A stretch of 64,000 nucleotides of DNA from Enterococcus plantarum (GCF_001730295.1 NZ_MIKA01000034.1:151782-215781); one strand, 5' to 3'; shown: positions 8,911-17,656, counted from the stretch's first letter. Notes: generated by a model not told the origin, from the letters alone. A program made the numbers and translations.

Positions 8911-9186
8911 ATGTCAGTTAAAATTCGCTTAAAACGCATGGGTTCTAAGAAGAGTCCTTTTTACCGTATTGTAGTTGCAGATTCTCGTTCTCCACGTGAT
9001 GGACGTTTCATCGAAACTGTTGGAACATACAATCCTTTAAAAGATCCTGCAGAAGTAGTTTTAAAAGAAGATTTAGTTTTAGACTGGTTGTCTAAAGGCG
9101 CTCAGCCTTCAGATACAGTTCGTAACATCCTTTCAAAAGAAGGCGTTATGAAAAAACACCACGAAGCTAAACTTGAAAAGAAATAA
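8911..9186 (+). CDS. rpsP: 30S ribosomal protein S16
   Basis: A 91-residue S16 protein of normal length. It opens [21 protein letters not shown] and has the conserved [20 protein letters not shown], diagnostic for the family. S16 binds 16S rRNA early in 30S assembly. An AGGTG ribosome site precedes the ATG. It is followed within 12 bases by khpA, the usual Firmicutes pairing, under one promoter and one terminator. Confidence 0.98.
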   Translation: MSVKIRLKRMGSKKSPFYRIVVADSRSPRDGRFIETVGTYNPLKDPAEVVLKEDLVLDWLSKGAQPSDTVRNILSKEGVMKKHHEAKLEKK

Positions 9187-9197
9187 GGTGACAGATG

Positions 9198-9443
9198 ATG
9201 ACAGATGTGAAAGAGTTAGTCTTAACTATCGTTCGCCCATTAGTCAGTCAACCTGAGCTGGTCAACTTGGAAATAGCAGAATCAGATGATTTTATAGAGT
9301 ACAATTTGACTGTATCGCCTGAAGATATTGGGCGTATCATTGGCAAGCAAGGACGTGTTGCTAAAGCAATTCGTACAATTGTTTACAGTGTACGTGTAGA
9401 AGGACCTAAAAAAGTTCGTTTAAATATCGTAGATGGCAAATAG
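9198..9443 (+). CDS. khpA: KH-domain RNA-binding protein KhpA
   Basis: An 81-residue single-KH-domain protein with the signature GRIIGKQGRVAKAIRT (GxxG loop) near residue 50. In streptococci and lactobacilli KhpA forms a complex with KhpB/EloR, binds RNA and influences cell elongation. Two adjacent ATGs (9195 and 9198) are possible; AAGG lies six and nine bases upstream respectively, and I prefer the second because homologues begin MTDVKELV. It shares a transcript with rpsP. Confidence 0.92.
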   Translation: MTDVKELVLTIVRPLVSQPELVNLEIAESDDFIEYNLTVSPEDIGRIIGKQGRVAKAIRTIVYSVRVEGPKKVRLNIVDGK

Positions 9444-9446
9444 CAC

Positions 9447-9480
9447 AAAAAAAGCACCCAAATTTTTGGGTGCTTTTTTT
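9447..9480. terminator. Terminator after khpA
   Basis: AAAAAAAGCACCCAAA pairs with TTTGGGTGCTTTTTTT across a very short loop. A and T tracts on both sides let it work for the convergent leftward pair as well. Confidence 0.92.
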
Positions 9481-9489
9481 GTTGAATAA

Positions 9490-9828
9490 TTATTTTTTTC
9501 TAAATACTTTAATCTCAAAAATTGGTGCATCAAAAATGATTTCAGCTTCATCAATCATCAGACCCAGTAGGTGATAATCTTCTTCTTCATGGTGAGTGAT
9601 ACCAAGTAATTCATCATAATAACTCTCAATGCTTAGATCTCTTGGTGTGTTTAATAAATCCAATAAATGCAGGACATTTTCTGGTTCTTCTTCAGTATTT
9701 CCTTGTATAGCAATAGAAAAACCTTCAGACGTAAAGTTAACACTAATACGGATTTCTTCAATGTCATTCGAAAAGAAGTAAGTCAATAATTCATCTATGA
9801 TTCTCTTAGCTTTGTCTCTTTCTTGCAT
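9490..9828 (-). CDS. Small acidic cytosolic protein of unknown function, paired with DUF1576
   Basis: A 112-residue acidic protein with no signal or membrane segment. I do not recognise a family. It has an alternating hydrophobic pattern (EIRISVNFTSEGFSIAIQG, then DAPIFEIKVF at the end) suggesting a small alpha/beta domain. The ATG at 9828 has AAAGGTG upstream and lies inside the last 23 bases of the DUF1576 membrane-protein gene, so the two are translationally coupled. The partnership suggests a cytoplasmic accessory or regulatory subunit for that membrane protein, but this is only context. Confidence 0.7.
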   Translation of the reverse strand: MQERDKAKRIIDELLTYFFSNDIEEIRISVNFTSEGFSIAIQGNTEEEPENVLHLLDLLNTPRDLSIESYYDELLGITHHEEEDYHLLGLMIDEAEIIFDAPIFEIKVFRKK

Positions 9829-11134
9829 GTTGTTTCACCTTTCTGATCTGTAAAATATTATCAAGTAATGGTACCATGACCGCTGCCACAAAACCAGTAG
9901 AAAATCCATTATTATAAAGATTTAGTCCACCGTGAAGATAACTGACATTTGTGACCAACGACATATGTAAAAATCCGGCGATCAAGCCAAACGTGATGCC
10001 ATAATATCCAGCAATTGGTGCTAACCCAGTACCGAAAATACCCGCAAGCACGACTGTTGTTTGGTTTACCTCGAAAACAGAAGACACTTGAGCGGTCAAA
10101 AAGACGCTAACTAACAAAGGGAGACTATTGAGAAGATGATTACCGAACGCACTAAAACCAACTGCAGATAAAATAGCGCCAACAATCGGTCCATTAAGTG
10201 TTGAATGACTGATTTGAGTATAACCAACAAGCAACAAACCCATCAGGGCCATATTCATCATAGTAGCACCTACACCTGAGATAGAAATAAAATCAGTGAT
10301 CAATTTCCCGGATGTTTTGCTGATATCTTTTAATCCCTTCAGCGAAAAATGATTGACAATAAACCCAAGCAAAAACATGATGAAAAATAAAAACAGCAGA
10401 AAAAAAAGAAGTTTAGTATGATAATCAGTTGAAACTAAGTTTTTCCCTTCAATCTTCCAGCCGAACATCCTTAAAATACCAGTAAATAACATAGCAATAA
10501 GTCCAGAAGTAAAACCAACATTATATAACGAAAATCCTTTATGGAAGGTCAGAATATGCGAGGCTAGAGGTGGTAAAATCAACCCAATAAATATACCCAC
10601 TGAACATCCTAACGGAATGGAAAACATCAAAGGTAACGAGATCCCAAAAGTGAGGTAACTAATAATAGGAGATAGGGCACTCCCAAATAAGCTGACAACG
10701 ATAAACTGTGAAAAAGGTTTCTTTACAATGTTTGCATAAAAAAGCCCGCCAACGATGATCGGAATCGAATTATACATATTTTTTCCGAAAAATGAGCATC
10801 CAGATACTGTAAACAAAGCAGCGATCATAGGACCATTGATGGGAATATTTTCTTTTTTAGCAAGTAAAACACTAATTAGTGTAAGCAAACCACTATTAAC
10901 AAACGCGCTGCCAAATGTTCCAAGTTCAATATAATCAGTTAATAAGTTGCTAGGTGAAGTTAAGATTCGAAGCATACCAGACCACAAAAACGAAAGAGGT
11001 TCACTAAATACGCCAATCAAAATTAAAATCAAGCAATAGCCAATCAGAAAATAATAGTTTCTATTCTTATCGATCATTTCTGAACGATTTTTATCAGTGT
11101 GTAAAAAAAGTGTCTGGCCATTATTGTTAGCCAT
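9806..11134 (-). CDS. DUF1576 family polytopic membrane protein
   Basis: A 442-residue integral membrane protein with roughly ten to twelve hydrophobic segments and little else. It matches my recollection of the DUF1576 family, whose function is unknown. The two halves look similar: NSGLLTLISVLL ... GPMIAALFTVSGCSFFGKNMYNSIPIIVG near 85-130, and GPIVGAILSAVGFSAFGNHLLNSLPLLV near 325-355. This suggests internal duplication, as in many transporters. I chose the ATG at 11134 because GGAGG lies eight bases upstream. It is transcribed with the small downstream gene and divergently from a TetR regulator, which may control it. Confidence 0.8.
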   Translation of the reverse strand: MANNNGQTLFLHTDKNRSEMIDKNRNYYFLIGYCLILILIGVFSEPLSFLWSGMLRILTSPSNLLTDYIELGTFGSAFVNSGLLTLISVLLAKKENIPINGPMIAALFTVSGCSFFGKNMYNSIPIIVGGLFYANIVKKPFSQFIVVSLFGSALSPIISYLTFGISLPLMFSIPLGCSVGIFIGLILPPLASHILTFHKGFSLYNVGFTSGLIAMLFTGILRMFGWKIEGKNLVSTDYHTKLLFFLLFLFFIMFLLGFIVNHFSLKGLKDISKTSGKLITDFISISGVGATMMNMALMGLLLVGYTQISHSTLNGPIVGAILSAVGFSAFGNHLLNSLPLLVSVFLTAQVSSVFEVNQTTVVLAGIFGTGLAPIAGYYGITFGLIAGFLHMSLVTNVSYLHGGLNLYNNGFSTGFVAAVMVPLLDNILQIRKVKQHARKRQS

Positions 11135-11271
11135 AAAAAATACCTCCATTATCTATTTAATAACATAACTATAGCTTGTAAAAGCTTCATCGGTCAATAC
11201 CATTTCAGTAAAGTCGAGTAAATTATCATGTTTTTCTGACATATTCATAAATATTGATAAAATCAGCCGCC

Positions 11272-11368
11272 AAAAGAGTGTAAAATAAAATTGTAATATT
11301 AATAAGATAAATAGTTAGATAATTTAAAAATTATCATCAAGCTTAAAAGTGAGATATTACACTCTTTT
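11272..11368. promoter_or_regulatory. Paired inverted repeats between DUF1576 and the TetR gene
   Basis: AAAAGAGTGTAA (11272-11283) is repeated perfectly in inverse orientation as TTACACTCTTTT (11357-11368), 73 bases apart. Between them is an 18-bp palindrome, GATAATTT-AA-AAATTATC (11318-11335). The group sits mid-way in the divergent intergenic region, where an autoregulating TetR repressor would be expected to bind. Which repeat is an operator is not known. Confidence 0.5.
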
Positions 11369-11430
11369 CTGTCACAGGTTAAGTCGTTTCACATGTTTAT
11401 TTTGCTTTAAAAATTAAGGAGGGACTATTG

Positions 11431-11979
11431 TTGGTTAGGAAAAAAATTTATAAAAAAGAACATATCTTAGCTGCTGCACAAGATTTATTACTAGAAAAAG
11501 GATTTTCATTTATCACAGCGAGAAATGTTGCAAAACACATGGAGATTTCAACACAACCTATTTATCTTGAATTTAAAAATATGGAAGAGTTAAAATTAAC
11601 ATTACTAAAAACAATCCATGTATTTTTAGAAAATGAATTCTTTTCTAAAATAAAAACGTCAAATAATTGTGCGAATTTTGCCTTAAATTATATTGATCTA
11701 GCAAAAACAAACAAAAAATTATATATCTCTTTATTTGTGGAACCTCATTCATATGGGAAAGAATTACAGAAATTATTTTTCAGTTCATTTCAAAAATATC
11801 TTCTTAATGATGACAACTATCGTACAGTTTCAAATGAACAGCTTGAAACGTTACATAAGAATATATGGATCGTTGCAGCTGGCATCGCTTCTTTAAGTGG
11901 TTCTGGAATAGTAAATCAAACAGAAGGACAATTGATTGCATTGTTTACAACTATCGAAAAAAATAGTGGAATAAGCTAA
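11431..11979 (+). CDS. TetR/AcrR family transcriptional regulator
   Basis: A 182-residue TetR-type regulator. The N-terminal helix-turn-helix (HILAAAQDLLLEKGFSFITARNVAKHMEIS, then TQPIYLEFKNMEELK, about 10-55) is clear. The C-terminal ligand domain is not recognisable. It starts with TTG; of two adjacent TTG codons, the one at 11431 is seven bases from AAGGAGGG, the other only four. It is divergent from the DUF1576 gene across a region rich in inverted repeats, so it probably represses itself and that membrane protein. The ligand is unknown. Confidence 0.85.
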   Translation: MVRKKIYKKEHILAAAQDLLLEKGFSFITARNVAKHMEISTQPIYLEFKNMEELKLTLLKTIHVFLENEFFSKIKTSNNCANFALNYIDLAKTNKKLYISLFVEPHSYGKELQKLFFSSFQKYLLNDDNYRTVSNEQLETLHKNIWIVAAGIASLSGSGIVNQTEGQLIALFTTIEKNSGIS

Positions 11980-12004
11980 ACCATTCAGAGACCGAGAACT
12001 ATCT

Positions 12005-12053
12005 CAGTCAAAAGGACTAGATTGATTTCGTCTATTCGACTGATTGTTTTTTG
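12005..12053 (+). terminator. Weak terminator after the TetR gene
   Basis: CAGTC pairs with GACTG, with an inner TAGA/TCTA pairing, followed by ATTGTTTTTTG. The stem is interrupted, so efficiency is uncertain. Confidence 0.4.
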
Positions 12054-12103
12054 TTATTCTGATGCTAAACTAACTTTATCAAGTGAAAGTTGGAGGAAGT
12101 ATC

Positions 12104-12478
12104 GTGAAAATAATCAAAACAATCATTGTAATAGCAATACTTGGAGGAGTAGCTCTTTTTGGAGCTAAACTATATACGCAAAATCATTCAGATGAACTTT
12201 CTGGCACGATTGACCAATTAAACCCGTTAGTTCCAGAAGGGGAAGTTTATGTGAAAACAAAAAAGGCTGACAGTATTAATAGTTACGGCATTACGACATA
12301 TAAACAACAATCTTTTGATAAAGAAGGAAAATCAAAAGAGATAATATTTACAGCAGATCATGAATTACAAACAGATCGCTATTTGAAAATTTATAATAAA
12401 GGCGCACACATAGAGACTTATGAAGAAGTTTCAGAGCAGGATATTCCAGAAAAAGCACTAAAGCAACTGCACAAATAA
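12104..12478 (+). CDS. YxeA family (DUF1093) membrane-anchored or secreted protein
   Basis: A 124-residue protein with an N-terminal hydrophobic segment (IIKTIIVIAILGGVALFGAKL) and a small extracytoplasmic domain. The pattern YVKTKKAD, YGITTYKQQSFDKEG and YLKIYNKGAHIETYEEV matches the YxeA/DUF1093 family; the related small proteins I know of are OB-fold-like and of unknown function. The GTG at 12104 is chosen because GGAGGA lies six bases upstream; the upstream GTG at 12083 has no site. Followed by a long hairpin terminator. Confidence 0.75.
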   Translation: MKIIKTIIVIAILGGVALFGAKLYTQNHSDELSGTIDQLNPLVPEGEVYVKTKKADSINSYGITTYKQQSFDKEGKSKEIIFTADHELQTDRYLKIYNKGAHIETYEEVSEQDIPEKALKQLHK

Positions 12479-12481
12479 AAA

Positions 12482-12557
12482 ACTACCAGAGTATTATCAT
12501 CTGACCAAAAAGAGGAACAGTAAGGTTCTCTTTTTGGTCAGATGATTTCTGGCAGTT
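12482..12557. terminator. Long bidirectional hairpin terminator
   Basis: The core is ATCATCTGACCAAAAAGAG...CTCTTTTTGGTCAGATGAT (12496-12546), with one bulged G and a short apical loop. The outer flanks ACTACCAGA and TCTGGCAGT add nine more pairs with one mismatch. The total is nearly 35 bp of stem between convergent genes, unusually long for a simple terminator. Confidence 0.75.
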
Positions 12558-12573
12558 TCTTTGATCAAGTTAT

Positions 12574-12789
12574 TCAAATAGCCTGAGGTATAAAGTCAAT
12601 TGTACATAAATCATTATGATAGAAATGGATTGTTGCATGAATTTGTCCATCCTCAATTAATTTTTGTGCAGTGTCTTTTACGTCTTCTTGGTTATATTGC
12701 TGGAAATTGATCACGTTTGCTACAAAATGAGGAGATTTCCGATAGGAAGCCTCAAGTATGAGCGTTTCGATTTGTGGATTAAACGTCAT
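12574..12789 (-). CDS. Small hypothetical protein, 71 residues
   Basis: A 71-residue soluble protein beginning MTFNPQIETLILEASYRKSP. I recognise no family. A good AGAGGTGA ribosome site eight bases before the ATG, and a location between two terminators, argue that it is real. The sequence includes a helical stretch (QEDVKDTAQKLIEDG) and a strand-rich end (QIHATIHFYHNDLCTIDFIPQ), suggesting a small alpha/beta domain. Monocistronic and leftward. Confidence 0.6.
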   Translation of the reverse strand: MTFNPQIETLILEASYRKSPHFVANVINFQQYNQEDVKDTAQKLIEDGQIHATIHFYHNDLCTIDFIPQAI

Positions 12790-12954
12790 TCGTTTTCACC
12801 TCTTTTGTTAACAATACCACTTTATTTCTAAATTAGATAGTAATTCGTTGATACATGAGGATATAGAAAGAAATATTTTCATCAAATATTAGTGTAATAG
12901 AGCGAGAAAGGTAAAAAATCTTTACATCATACATAACTAATTTGTTTGCATCTG

Positions 12955-12988
12955 AAAGAAAAAAGAATGGCGATGAATCACCATTCCT
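12955..12988 (-). terminator. Terminator of the cyclophilin gene
   Basis: On the minus strand, GAATGGTGAT and ATCGCCATTC form a stem with a 2-nt loop and one wobble, followed by TTTTTTC. It lies just beyond the leftward gene's stop codon. Confidence 0.8.
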
Positions 12989-12996
12989 TCAACTAT

Positions 12997-13755
12997 TTAT
13001 TTTTTTGCTTCTTGCAAGATATTGATCTTTTCGATTCGAATGTCTTTTTTAGGTTTATCTTGTTCTCCAGTTTCAGCAGAAGCGATTTTATCAACAACAT
13101 CCATTCCTTTAGTCACTTGACCAAAAACAGTATGTTTGCCATCTAGGTAAGGTGTACCACCTTTTTTGTAAGCATCGATAATTTTTTCTGGGTAATCATC
13201 TTTTAGCAAGCCATCTGACTTATCCTCAGCATTCTGAACAATAAAGAATTGGCTACCGTTTGTGCCATTGCCTTTTTCATCTGTACCAGCATTTGCCATC
13301 GATAAGGCGCCACGCAGATTGTATAATTGGTTAGAGATTTCATCATCAAACGACTTACCCCAGATACTTTCACCGCCAGTACCATCACCCTTAGGATCTC
13401 CGCCTTGGATCATGAAATCTTTGATAACGCGATGGAATGTAACATTATTATAATACCCATCTTTTGCATGTGTCATAAAGTTTTCGACTGTTTTTGGTGC
13501 TTGTTTAGGAAATAGTTTGATTTCAATTGTTCCTTCTGTTGTGACCATTTCGACTAAATCTTCATCTTCACTGACTTTATCAGATAACTGAGGTAGCTCT
13601 AGTGAATTTAAATCTACTGATTCAGATGATTTCGTCTCTGTTGAAGATGTAGCAGAAGAATCTGCTGTTTTTTTCTCATTTTTAGGACCACATGCTACAA
13701 ACAATGCTAAAGCAGTTAATAAAGCTGTAGCAGCAATGATTTTTTTTGTTTTCAT
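12997..13755 (-). CDS. Peptidyl-prolyl cis-trans isomerase, cyclophilin-type lipoprotein
   Basis: A 252-residue exported lipoprotein. Signal peptide with lipobox LFVAC (Cys near 22), then a Ser/Thr/Lys linker to about residue 50. The cyclophilin domain has [46 protein letters not shown] and NGSQFFIVQ, with the catalytic Arg in FHRV and the Phe/Met/Gln residues of the active site. It would help fold secreted proteins at the membrane-wall interface. The ATG at 13755 has AAAGGAAG ten bases upstream; the upstream in-frame TTG overlaps that site. Monocistronic. Confidence 0.92.
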   Translation of the reverse strand: MKTKKIIAATALLTALALFVACGPKNEKKTADSSATSSTETKSSESVDLNSLELPQLSDKVSEDEDLVEMVTTEGTIEIKLFPKQAPKTVENFMTHAKDGYYNNVTFHRVIKDFMIQGGDPKGDGTGGESIWGKSFDDEISNQLYNLRGALSMANAGTDEKGNGTNGSQFFIVQNAEDKSDGLLKDDYPEKIIDAYKKGGTPYLDGKHTVFGQVTKGMDVVDKIASAETGEQDKPKKDIRIEKINILQEAKK

Positions 13756-13932
13756 AAAGTTAAGTCTTCCTTTCAAAAATCGTTATATCTCATAATAACA
13801 AATCCGTTATAGAACCGCTAGTCAAAATGGAATATTTTTAAGATTCTTAAAAGGTGTAGACCACTTTTTCTTATTCTGCTATAATGAAAATGGATACATT
13901 ATAATCAATACAAATCATAGGAGGTAGTGATA

Positions 13933-15024
13933 ATGGGAAAATTAGGTATTTCTATTTATCCAGAACGATCAACTTTTGAAAAGGATAAAGCGTATCTAGA
14001 CCTAGCAAATAAATACGGATTCAAACGTGTTTTTACAAGTTTACTTCAAATCACAGAAGACAAAGAAAAAGTACTAGCAGAGTTTAAAAAAGTGGTTGAT
14101 TATGCAAATAGTCTTGGGATGGAAGTTATGGTCGACATTAATCCTGCCTTATTTGAACAATTAGAAATTTCGTATGATGACTTATCATTTTTTGATGAGA
14201 TGGGTGCTTATGGTGTGCGTTTAGATGTTGGATTTACTGGAGCGGAAGAAGCACGTATGACAAGAAATCCATATGGAATCAAAATAGAAATCAATATGAG
14301 TTCAGGAACAAACTACGTAGATAATATTATGAGTTATTCACCAAACACAGACAACTTATTAGGATCTCACAATTTTTATCCGCATCGTTACTCTGGTTTA
14401 GGCTATGATCATTTTGTTTTTTGTTCAGAAAAATTTAGAAAATATAATTTAAATACAATGGCTTTTGTAAATTCACATGACGCTACTTTTGGTCCTTGGC
14501 CTACACAAGATGGATTGTGTTCGTTAGAAGACCATCGTGATTTAGAAATTGCTACCCAAGTGAAACATCTCGTATTGACGGGGTTGATCGATGATATCTT
14601 AGTGGGGAATGCTTATGCTTCAGAAGCGGAACTAAAGGCAATGGCGGATGCATTTAATGCAGAATATCCTTCTATAAAAGTAGACGTAGAAAAAGATATC
14701 ACTGATGATGAAAGAGAAGTCTTATTCACAAGCCTTCACAGTTATCGTGGAGATCGTTCAGAATATATTTTACGTTCAACAATGACGCGTATTCACTTTA
14801 AAGACCGTGAATTTCCAGCTCACAACACAAGAAATATGACGAAAGGTGACGTGTTGATCGACAATGAGGGGTATGATCAATACAAAGGAGAAACACAGAT
14901 TGCTCTGAAAGAAATGAAGAACGATGGACGAGTGAATGTCGTTGGGCGCATTTCAGACGACGAATTATTCCTATTAGACTTCTTGAAACCGTGGTCTAGT
15001 TTTAAACTGATTGAACATAACTAA
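13933..15024 (+). CDS. DUF871 family TIM-barrel protein (MupG-like)
   Basis: A 363-residue protein of the DUF871 family: KLGISIYPERS at the start, FKRVFTSLLQI, and YGVRLDVGFTGAEEARMTRNPYGI near residue 95. Family members are TIM-barrel proteins with a small C-terminal beta domain. The Staphylococcus aureus member MupG is a 6-phospho-N-acetylmuramidase that cleaves MurNAc-6-phosphate-GlcNAc during wall recycling, so a phospho-glycosidase role is plausible here. In S. aureus mupG is linked to a PTS; no PTS gene is adjacent here, so the substrate remains inferred. The ATG at 13933 follows AGGAGG by eight bases. Confidence 0.8.
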   Translation: MGKLGISIYPERSTFEKDKAYLDLANKYGFKRVFTSLLQITEDKEKVLAEFKKVVDYANSLGMEVMVDINPALFEQLEISYDDLSFFDEMGAYGVRLDVGFTGAEEARMTRNPYGIKIEINMSSGTNYVDNIMSYSPNTDNLLGSHNFYPHRYSGLGYDHFVFCSEKFRKYNLNTMAFVNSHDATFGPWPTQDGLCSLEDHRDLEIATQVKHLVLTGLIDDILVGNAYASEAELKAMADAFNAEYPSIKVDVEKDITDDEREVLFTSLHSYRGDRSEYILRSTMTRIHFKDREFPAHNTRNMTKGDVLIDNEGYDQYKGETQIALKEMKNDGRVNVVGRISDDELFLLDFLKPWSSFKLIEHN

Positions 15025-15028
15025 TAGT

Positions 15029-15076
15029 AATAAGATCAAACTGGAAGTAAAATACTTTCATTTGATCTTATTTTTT
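15029..15076 (+). terminator. Terminator after the DUF871 gene
   Basis: AATAAGATCAAA pairs with TTTGATCTTATT, followed by TTTT. Confidence 0.85.
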
Positions 15077-15285
15077 CTTAAAAGAGCTTTTTTCGTTAAA
15101 CTCTACCAGTCAGGATAATATTGAAAGTTTTTTCAACTGAAAAATATATTTTTGTATATGATTAATATTGCGAAAATTGGAATAAAACATTATACTATTT
15201 AAGAATTTAAAAAATCGTATTATTTATTCTTTGTCTAAGAATCACATGTTTTTGTGAGTGATACGTTTAAACGGGGAGTATTAGG
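15077..15285. other. AT-rich intergenic region before the alpha/beta hydrolase
   Basis: A 209-bp region with no convincing gene. It holds several TATACT-like hexamers (for example near 15192) that could be the downstream promoter, but no clear operator. Confidence 0.35.
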
Positions 15286-16218
15286 ATGAATCGAATTGTA
15301 AAATTTTTGATAGCTGTAGTAATTTTGTTGGTAATCGTATTAACAGGAGCAGGGATGTATTTCTATAATTATGCCGTTGTTCCATCAAAAAAAGATTTTC
15401 TAGCTGGAGATACACCAGGAACCGATACCGAGGTGAAAACACCTCAAGAAAAATGGTTTAAAGACAAACGTAATCGTTCTTATTGGGATGTAACATCCAA
15501 AGATGGTTTAAAGTTAAAGGCAATCTATTTGCCGGCTGAAGGAAAAACAGATAAAAATGTTATTATGGCACACGGCTACATGGGCAGTGCAGAGACGATG
15601 GCTAATTTTGCTAAAATGTACCATGATTGGGGCTATAATGTTTTGGTGCCAGATGCTAGAGGACATGGTGAAAGTGAAGGCGACTATATAGGTTTTGGTT
15701 GGCCAGAGCGAAAAGATTATTTACAATGGATTGATAAATTATTAGCTGAAAATGGTAAAGATGCTCAAATCACCTTATACGGGATTAGTATGGGTGGCGC
15801 TACAGTCATGATGACCAGTGGTGAAAAGTTACCAGAAAATGTTAAAGCAATCGTTGAAGACTGTGGTTATTCCACAGTAAATGAAGAATTAGCGTATCAA
15901 TTAAAAGATATGTTTCATTTACCATCATTTCCGTTGGTACCTGTTACAAGTTTGATCACGAAAATTCGTGCTGGTTATTTCTTTGGTGAAGCAAGCTCGA
16001 TTGCACAACTGAAGAAAAATAAAGTACCGATGTTGTTTATACACGGCGATGCAGACAAATTTGTGCCTTTTGAAATGCTAGATGAAGTATACAAAGCCAC
16101 AGATGCACCAAAGGAAAAATTTGTTGTCAAAGGTGCAGAACACGCTAAATCCTATTCTGCTGACCCTAAAGCTTACAAAGAAAACGTTGAACGCTTTTTA
16201 AAAAAATATGTAGATTAA
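15286..16218 (+). CDS. Membrane-anchored alpha/beta hydrolase
   Basis: A 310-residue protein with an N-terminal membrane anchor (about 5-28) and an extracytoplasmic alpha/beta-hydrolase domain. Visible are MAHGYMGSAETM (oxyanion region), DARGHGESEGDYIGFGW, the nucleophile elbow GISMGGAT (Ser near 167), IHGDADKFVPFEM (acid) and GAEHAKS (His). This is the DUF-type hydrolase common in lactic acid bacteria, acting on an unknown ester or peptide at the cell surface. The GGGGAG site lies nine bases before the ATG. Monocistronic, with its own terminator. Confidence 0.85.
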   Translation: MNRIVKFLIAVVILLVIVLTGAGMYFYNYAVVPSKKDFLAGDTPGTDTEVKTPQEKWFKDKRNRSYWDVTSKDGLKLKAIYLPAEGKTDKNVIMAHGYMGSAETMANFAKMYHDWGYNVLVPDARGHGESEGDYIGFGWPERKDYLQWIDKLLAENGKDAQITLYGISMGGATVMMTSGEKLPENVKAIVEDCGYSTVNEELAYQLKDMFHLPSFPLVPVTSLITKIRAGYFFGEASSIAQLKKNKVPMLFIHGDADKFVPFEMLDEVYKATDAPKEKFVVKGAEHAKSYSADPKAYKENVERFLKKYVD

Positions 16219-16220
16219 TG

Positions 16221-16260
16221 AAAATCGTCATCCAGTATGAACAGCTGGTGACGATTTTTT
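16221..16260 (+). terminator. Terminator after the hydrolase gene
   Basis: AAAATCGTCA-CCAG pairs with CTGG-TGACGATTTT, with one bulged T and a TTTTTT tail. Confidence 0.88.
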
Positions 16261-16378
16261 AAAGCAAAAAGTAGTCATTATTTAGAATGACTGCTTATTA
16301 ATTGTGATTCTTGCTACTTTAACTATACATCTACTAGAATTCTTTGATATGATAATAAAAAGAAATGAGGTAAAATAG

Positions 16379-17269
16379 ATGGAAGAACAAATTATTGACT
16401 ATCTGCATAACTTACAAATCGAACGTGGGCTATCTCTTAACACAAGAAAAAGCTATGAACGTGACTTACATAAATATTTTGCTTTTCTAAAAGAGCAAAA
16501 GGTAGAGACTTGGCAAGTAATTGATCGTTACATAATTATGGAATATTTACAAACCTTACATAATGAAAATAATGCGTCTGCTACCATTATTCGAATGATT
16601 TCAACTCTGAGAGGGTTTCATCAATTTTTAAGACAAGAACGCTATACAGATCATGATCCAATGCAGCATATCGATTCGCCTAAAAAAGCGCAAAAGCTTC
16701 CGAGCACACTGTCGATTGAAGAAGTGACGACTTTAATCGAAACGCCTGATACAACCAAGCCTCTAGGGATAAGAAACCGAACGATCTTAGAAGTCATGTA
16801 CGCAACTGGGTTACGAGTAAGTGAATTAGTTGATTTGAAAATAGGCGATTTACATTTGTCGATCGGCTTACTACAGACGATTGGTAAAGGAGATAAAGAA
16901 CGGATTATACCTTTAGGAGATTATGCGATTCAATGGATCGAAAAATATTTAGAAGAAGCTAGGCCAATCTTAATAAAAAAAAATCAAAATGAAACACATC
17001 TATTTGTAAATCATCACGGGAACTCCTTGTCAAGACAAGGAGTTTGGAAAAACTTGAAACAAATTGTACAGGAAGCTGGAATTAATAAAACGATTACGCC
17101 ACATACGCTTCGTCATAGTTTTGCGACACACTTATTAGAAAACGGGGCTGATTTAAGAATTGTACAAGAACTCTTAGGTCATGCAGATATTTCTACGACT
17201 CAAATCTATACTCATATCACGAAACAGCGAATGGCGGATGTTTATAAGCAGCACTTCCCAAGGGCTTAA
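16379..17269 (+). CDS. xerD: Site-specific tyrosine recombinase XerD
   Basis: A 296-residue tyrosine recombinase of the expected XerD length. The N-terminal SAM-like core-binding domain spans about 1-85. The catalytic set is complete: Arg in ATGLRVSEL (near 149), Lys in GKGDKERIIP, HTLRHSFATH (His and Arg), the LGHADISTTQIYTH His, and the nucleophile Tyr. With XerC or XerS it resolves chromosome dimers at dif. The chromosomal position next to scpAB, shared with Bacillus, favours XerD over an integron or phage integrase. A ribT-like gene follows by 24 bases. Confidence 0.92.
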   Translation: MEEQIIDYLHNLQIERGLSLNTRKSYERDLHKYFAFLKEQKVETWQVIDRYIIMEYLQTLHNENNASATIIRMISTLRGFHQFLRQERYTDHDPMQHIDSPKKAQKLPSTLSIEEVTTLIETPDTTKPLGIRNRTILEVMYATGLRVSELVDLKIGDLHLSIGLLQTIGKGDKERIIPLGDYAIQWIEKYLEEARPILIKKNQNETHLFVNHHGNSLSRQGVWKNLKQIVQEAGINKTITPHTLRHSFATHLLENGADLRIVQELLGHADISTTQIYTHITKQRMADVYKQHFPRA

Positions 17270-17293
17270 CGAATAAAAAAAGAAGGTGAGATC

Positions 17294-17656
17294 ATGTTAA
17301 CGTATTATCGAAAAGAGCAAAGAAAAATTGCAATGGGTCTTTTAAGTTTCCATCAAAAATTAACAGAGTATCACTCGTTACTAAAAGAAATAGATACATA
17401 TGAAACTGACGATCACTTTTATTTACTTTTTTGGACACCAGTCGGAGAACAAAATATTCAAGGAATTATTGGGATAGAGTTAGAAACAGCTGATGGGATG
17501 ATTTTACATGATATATCGATCAATCCTTCTTTTAGAGGTGAAAATCTTGGCTTCATTTTGTTAAATGAACTAACTGAGCTGTATCCTGATACAAAAATTT
17601 ACGGAACATTAGCTACATCTTCATATTTATCTAAGTGGAAAGAACACAACGCCTGA
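17294..17656 (+). CDS. ribT: RibT-like GNAT-fold protein
   Basis: A 120-residue protein resembling Bacillus RibT, a small GNAT-fold acetyltransferase-like protein. The conserved region DISINPSFRGENLGFILLNELTELYP (about 75-100) fits the acetyl-CoA binding motif A. Its biochemical role is not established. It sits between xerD and scpA, a short step upstream of an FMN riboswitch and ribU, so a flavin link is suggestive only. AGGTGAG precedes the ATG. Confidence 0.7.
   Translation: MLTYYRKEQRKIAMGLLSFHQKLTEYHSLLKEIDTYETDDHFYLLFWTPVGEQNIQGIIGIELETADGMILHDISINPSFRGENLGFILLNELTELYPDTKIYGTLATSSYLSKWKEHNA

Noticed and set aside
12946..13146. Rightward open frame over the 3' end of the cyclophilin gene
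   Set aside because: It is antisense to a clear cyclophilin domain and its composition is Phe/Ser-rich, as expected of a shadow frame.
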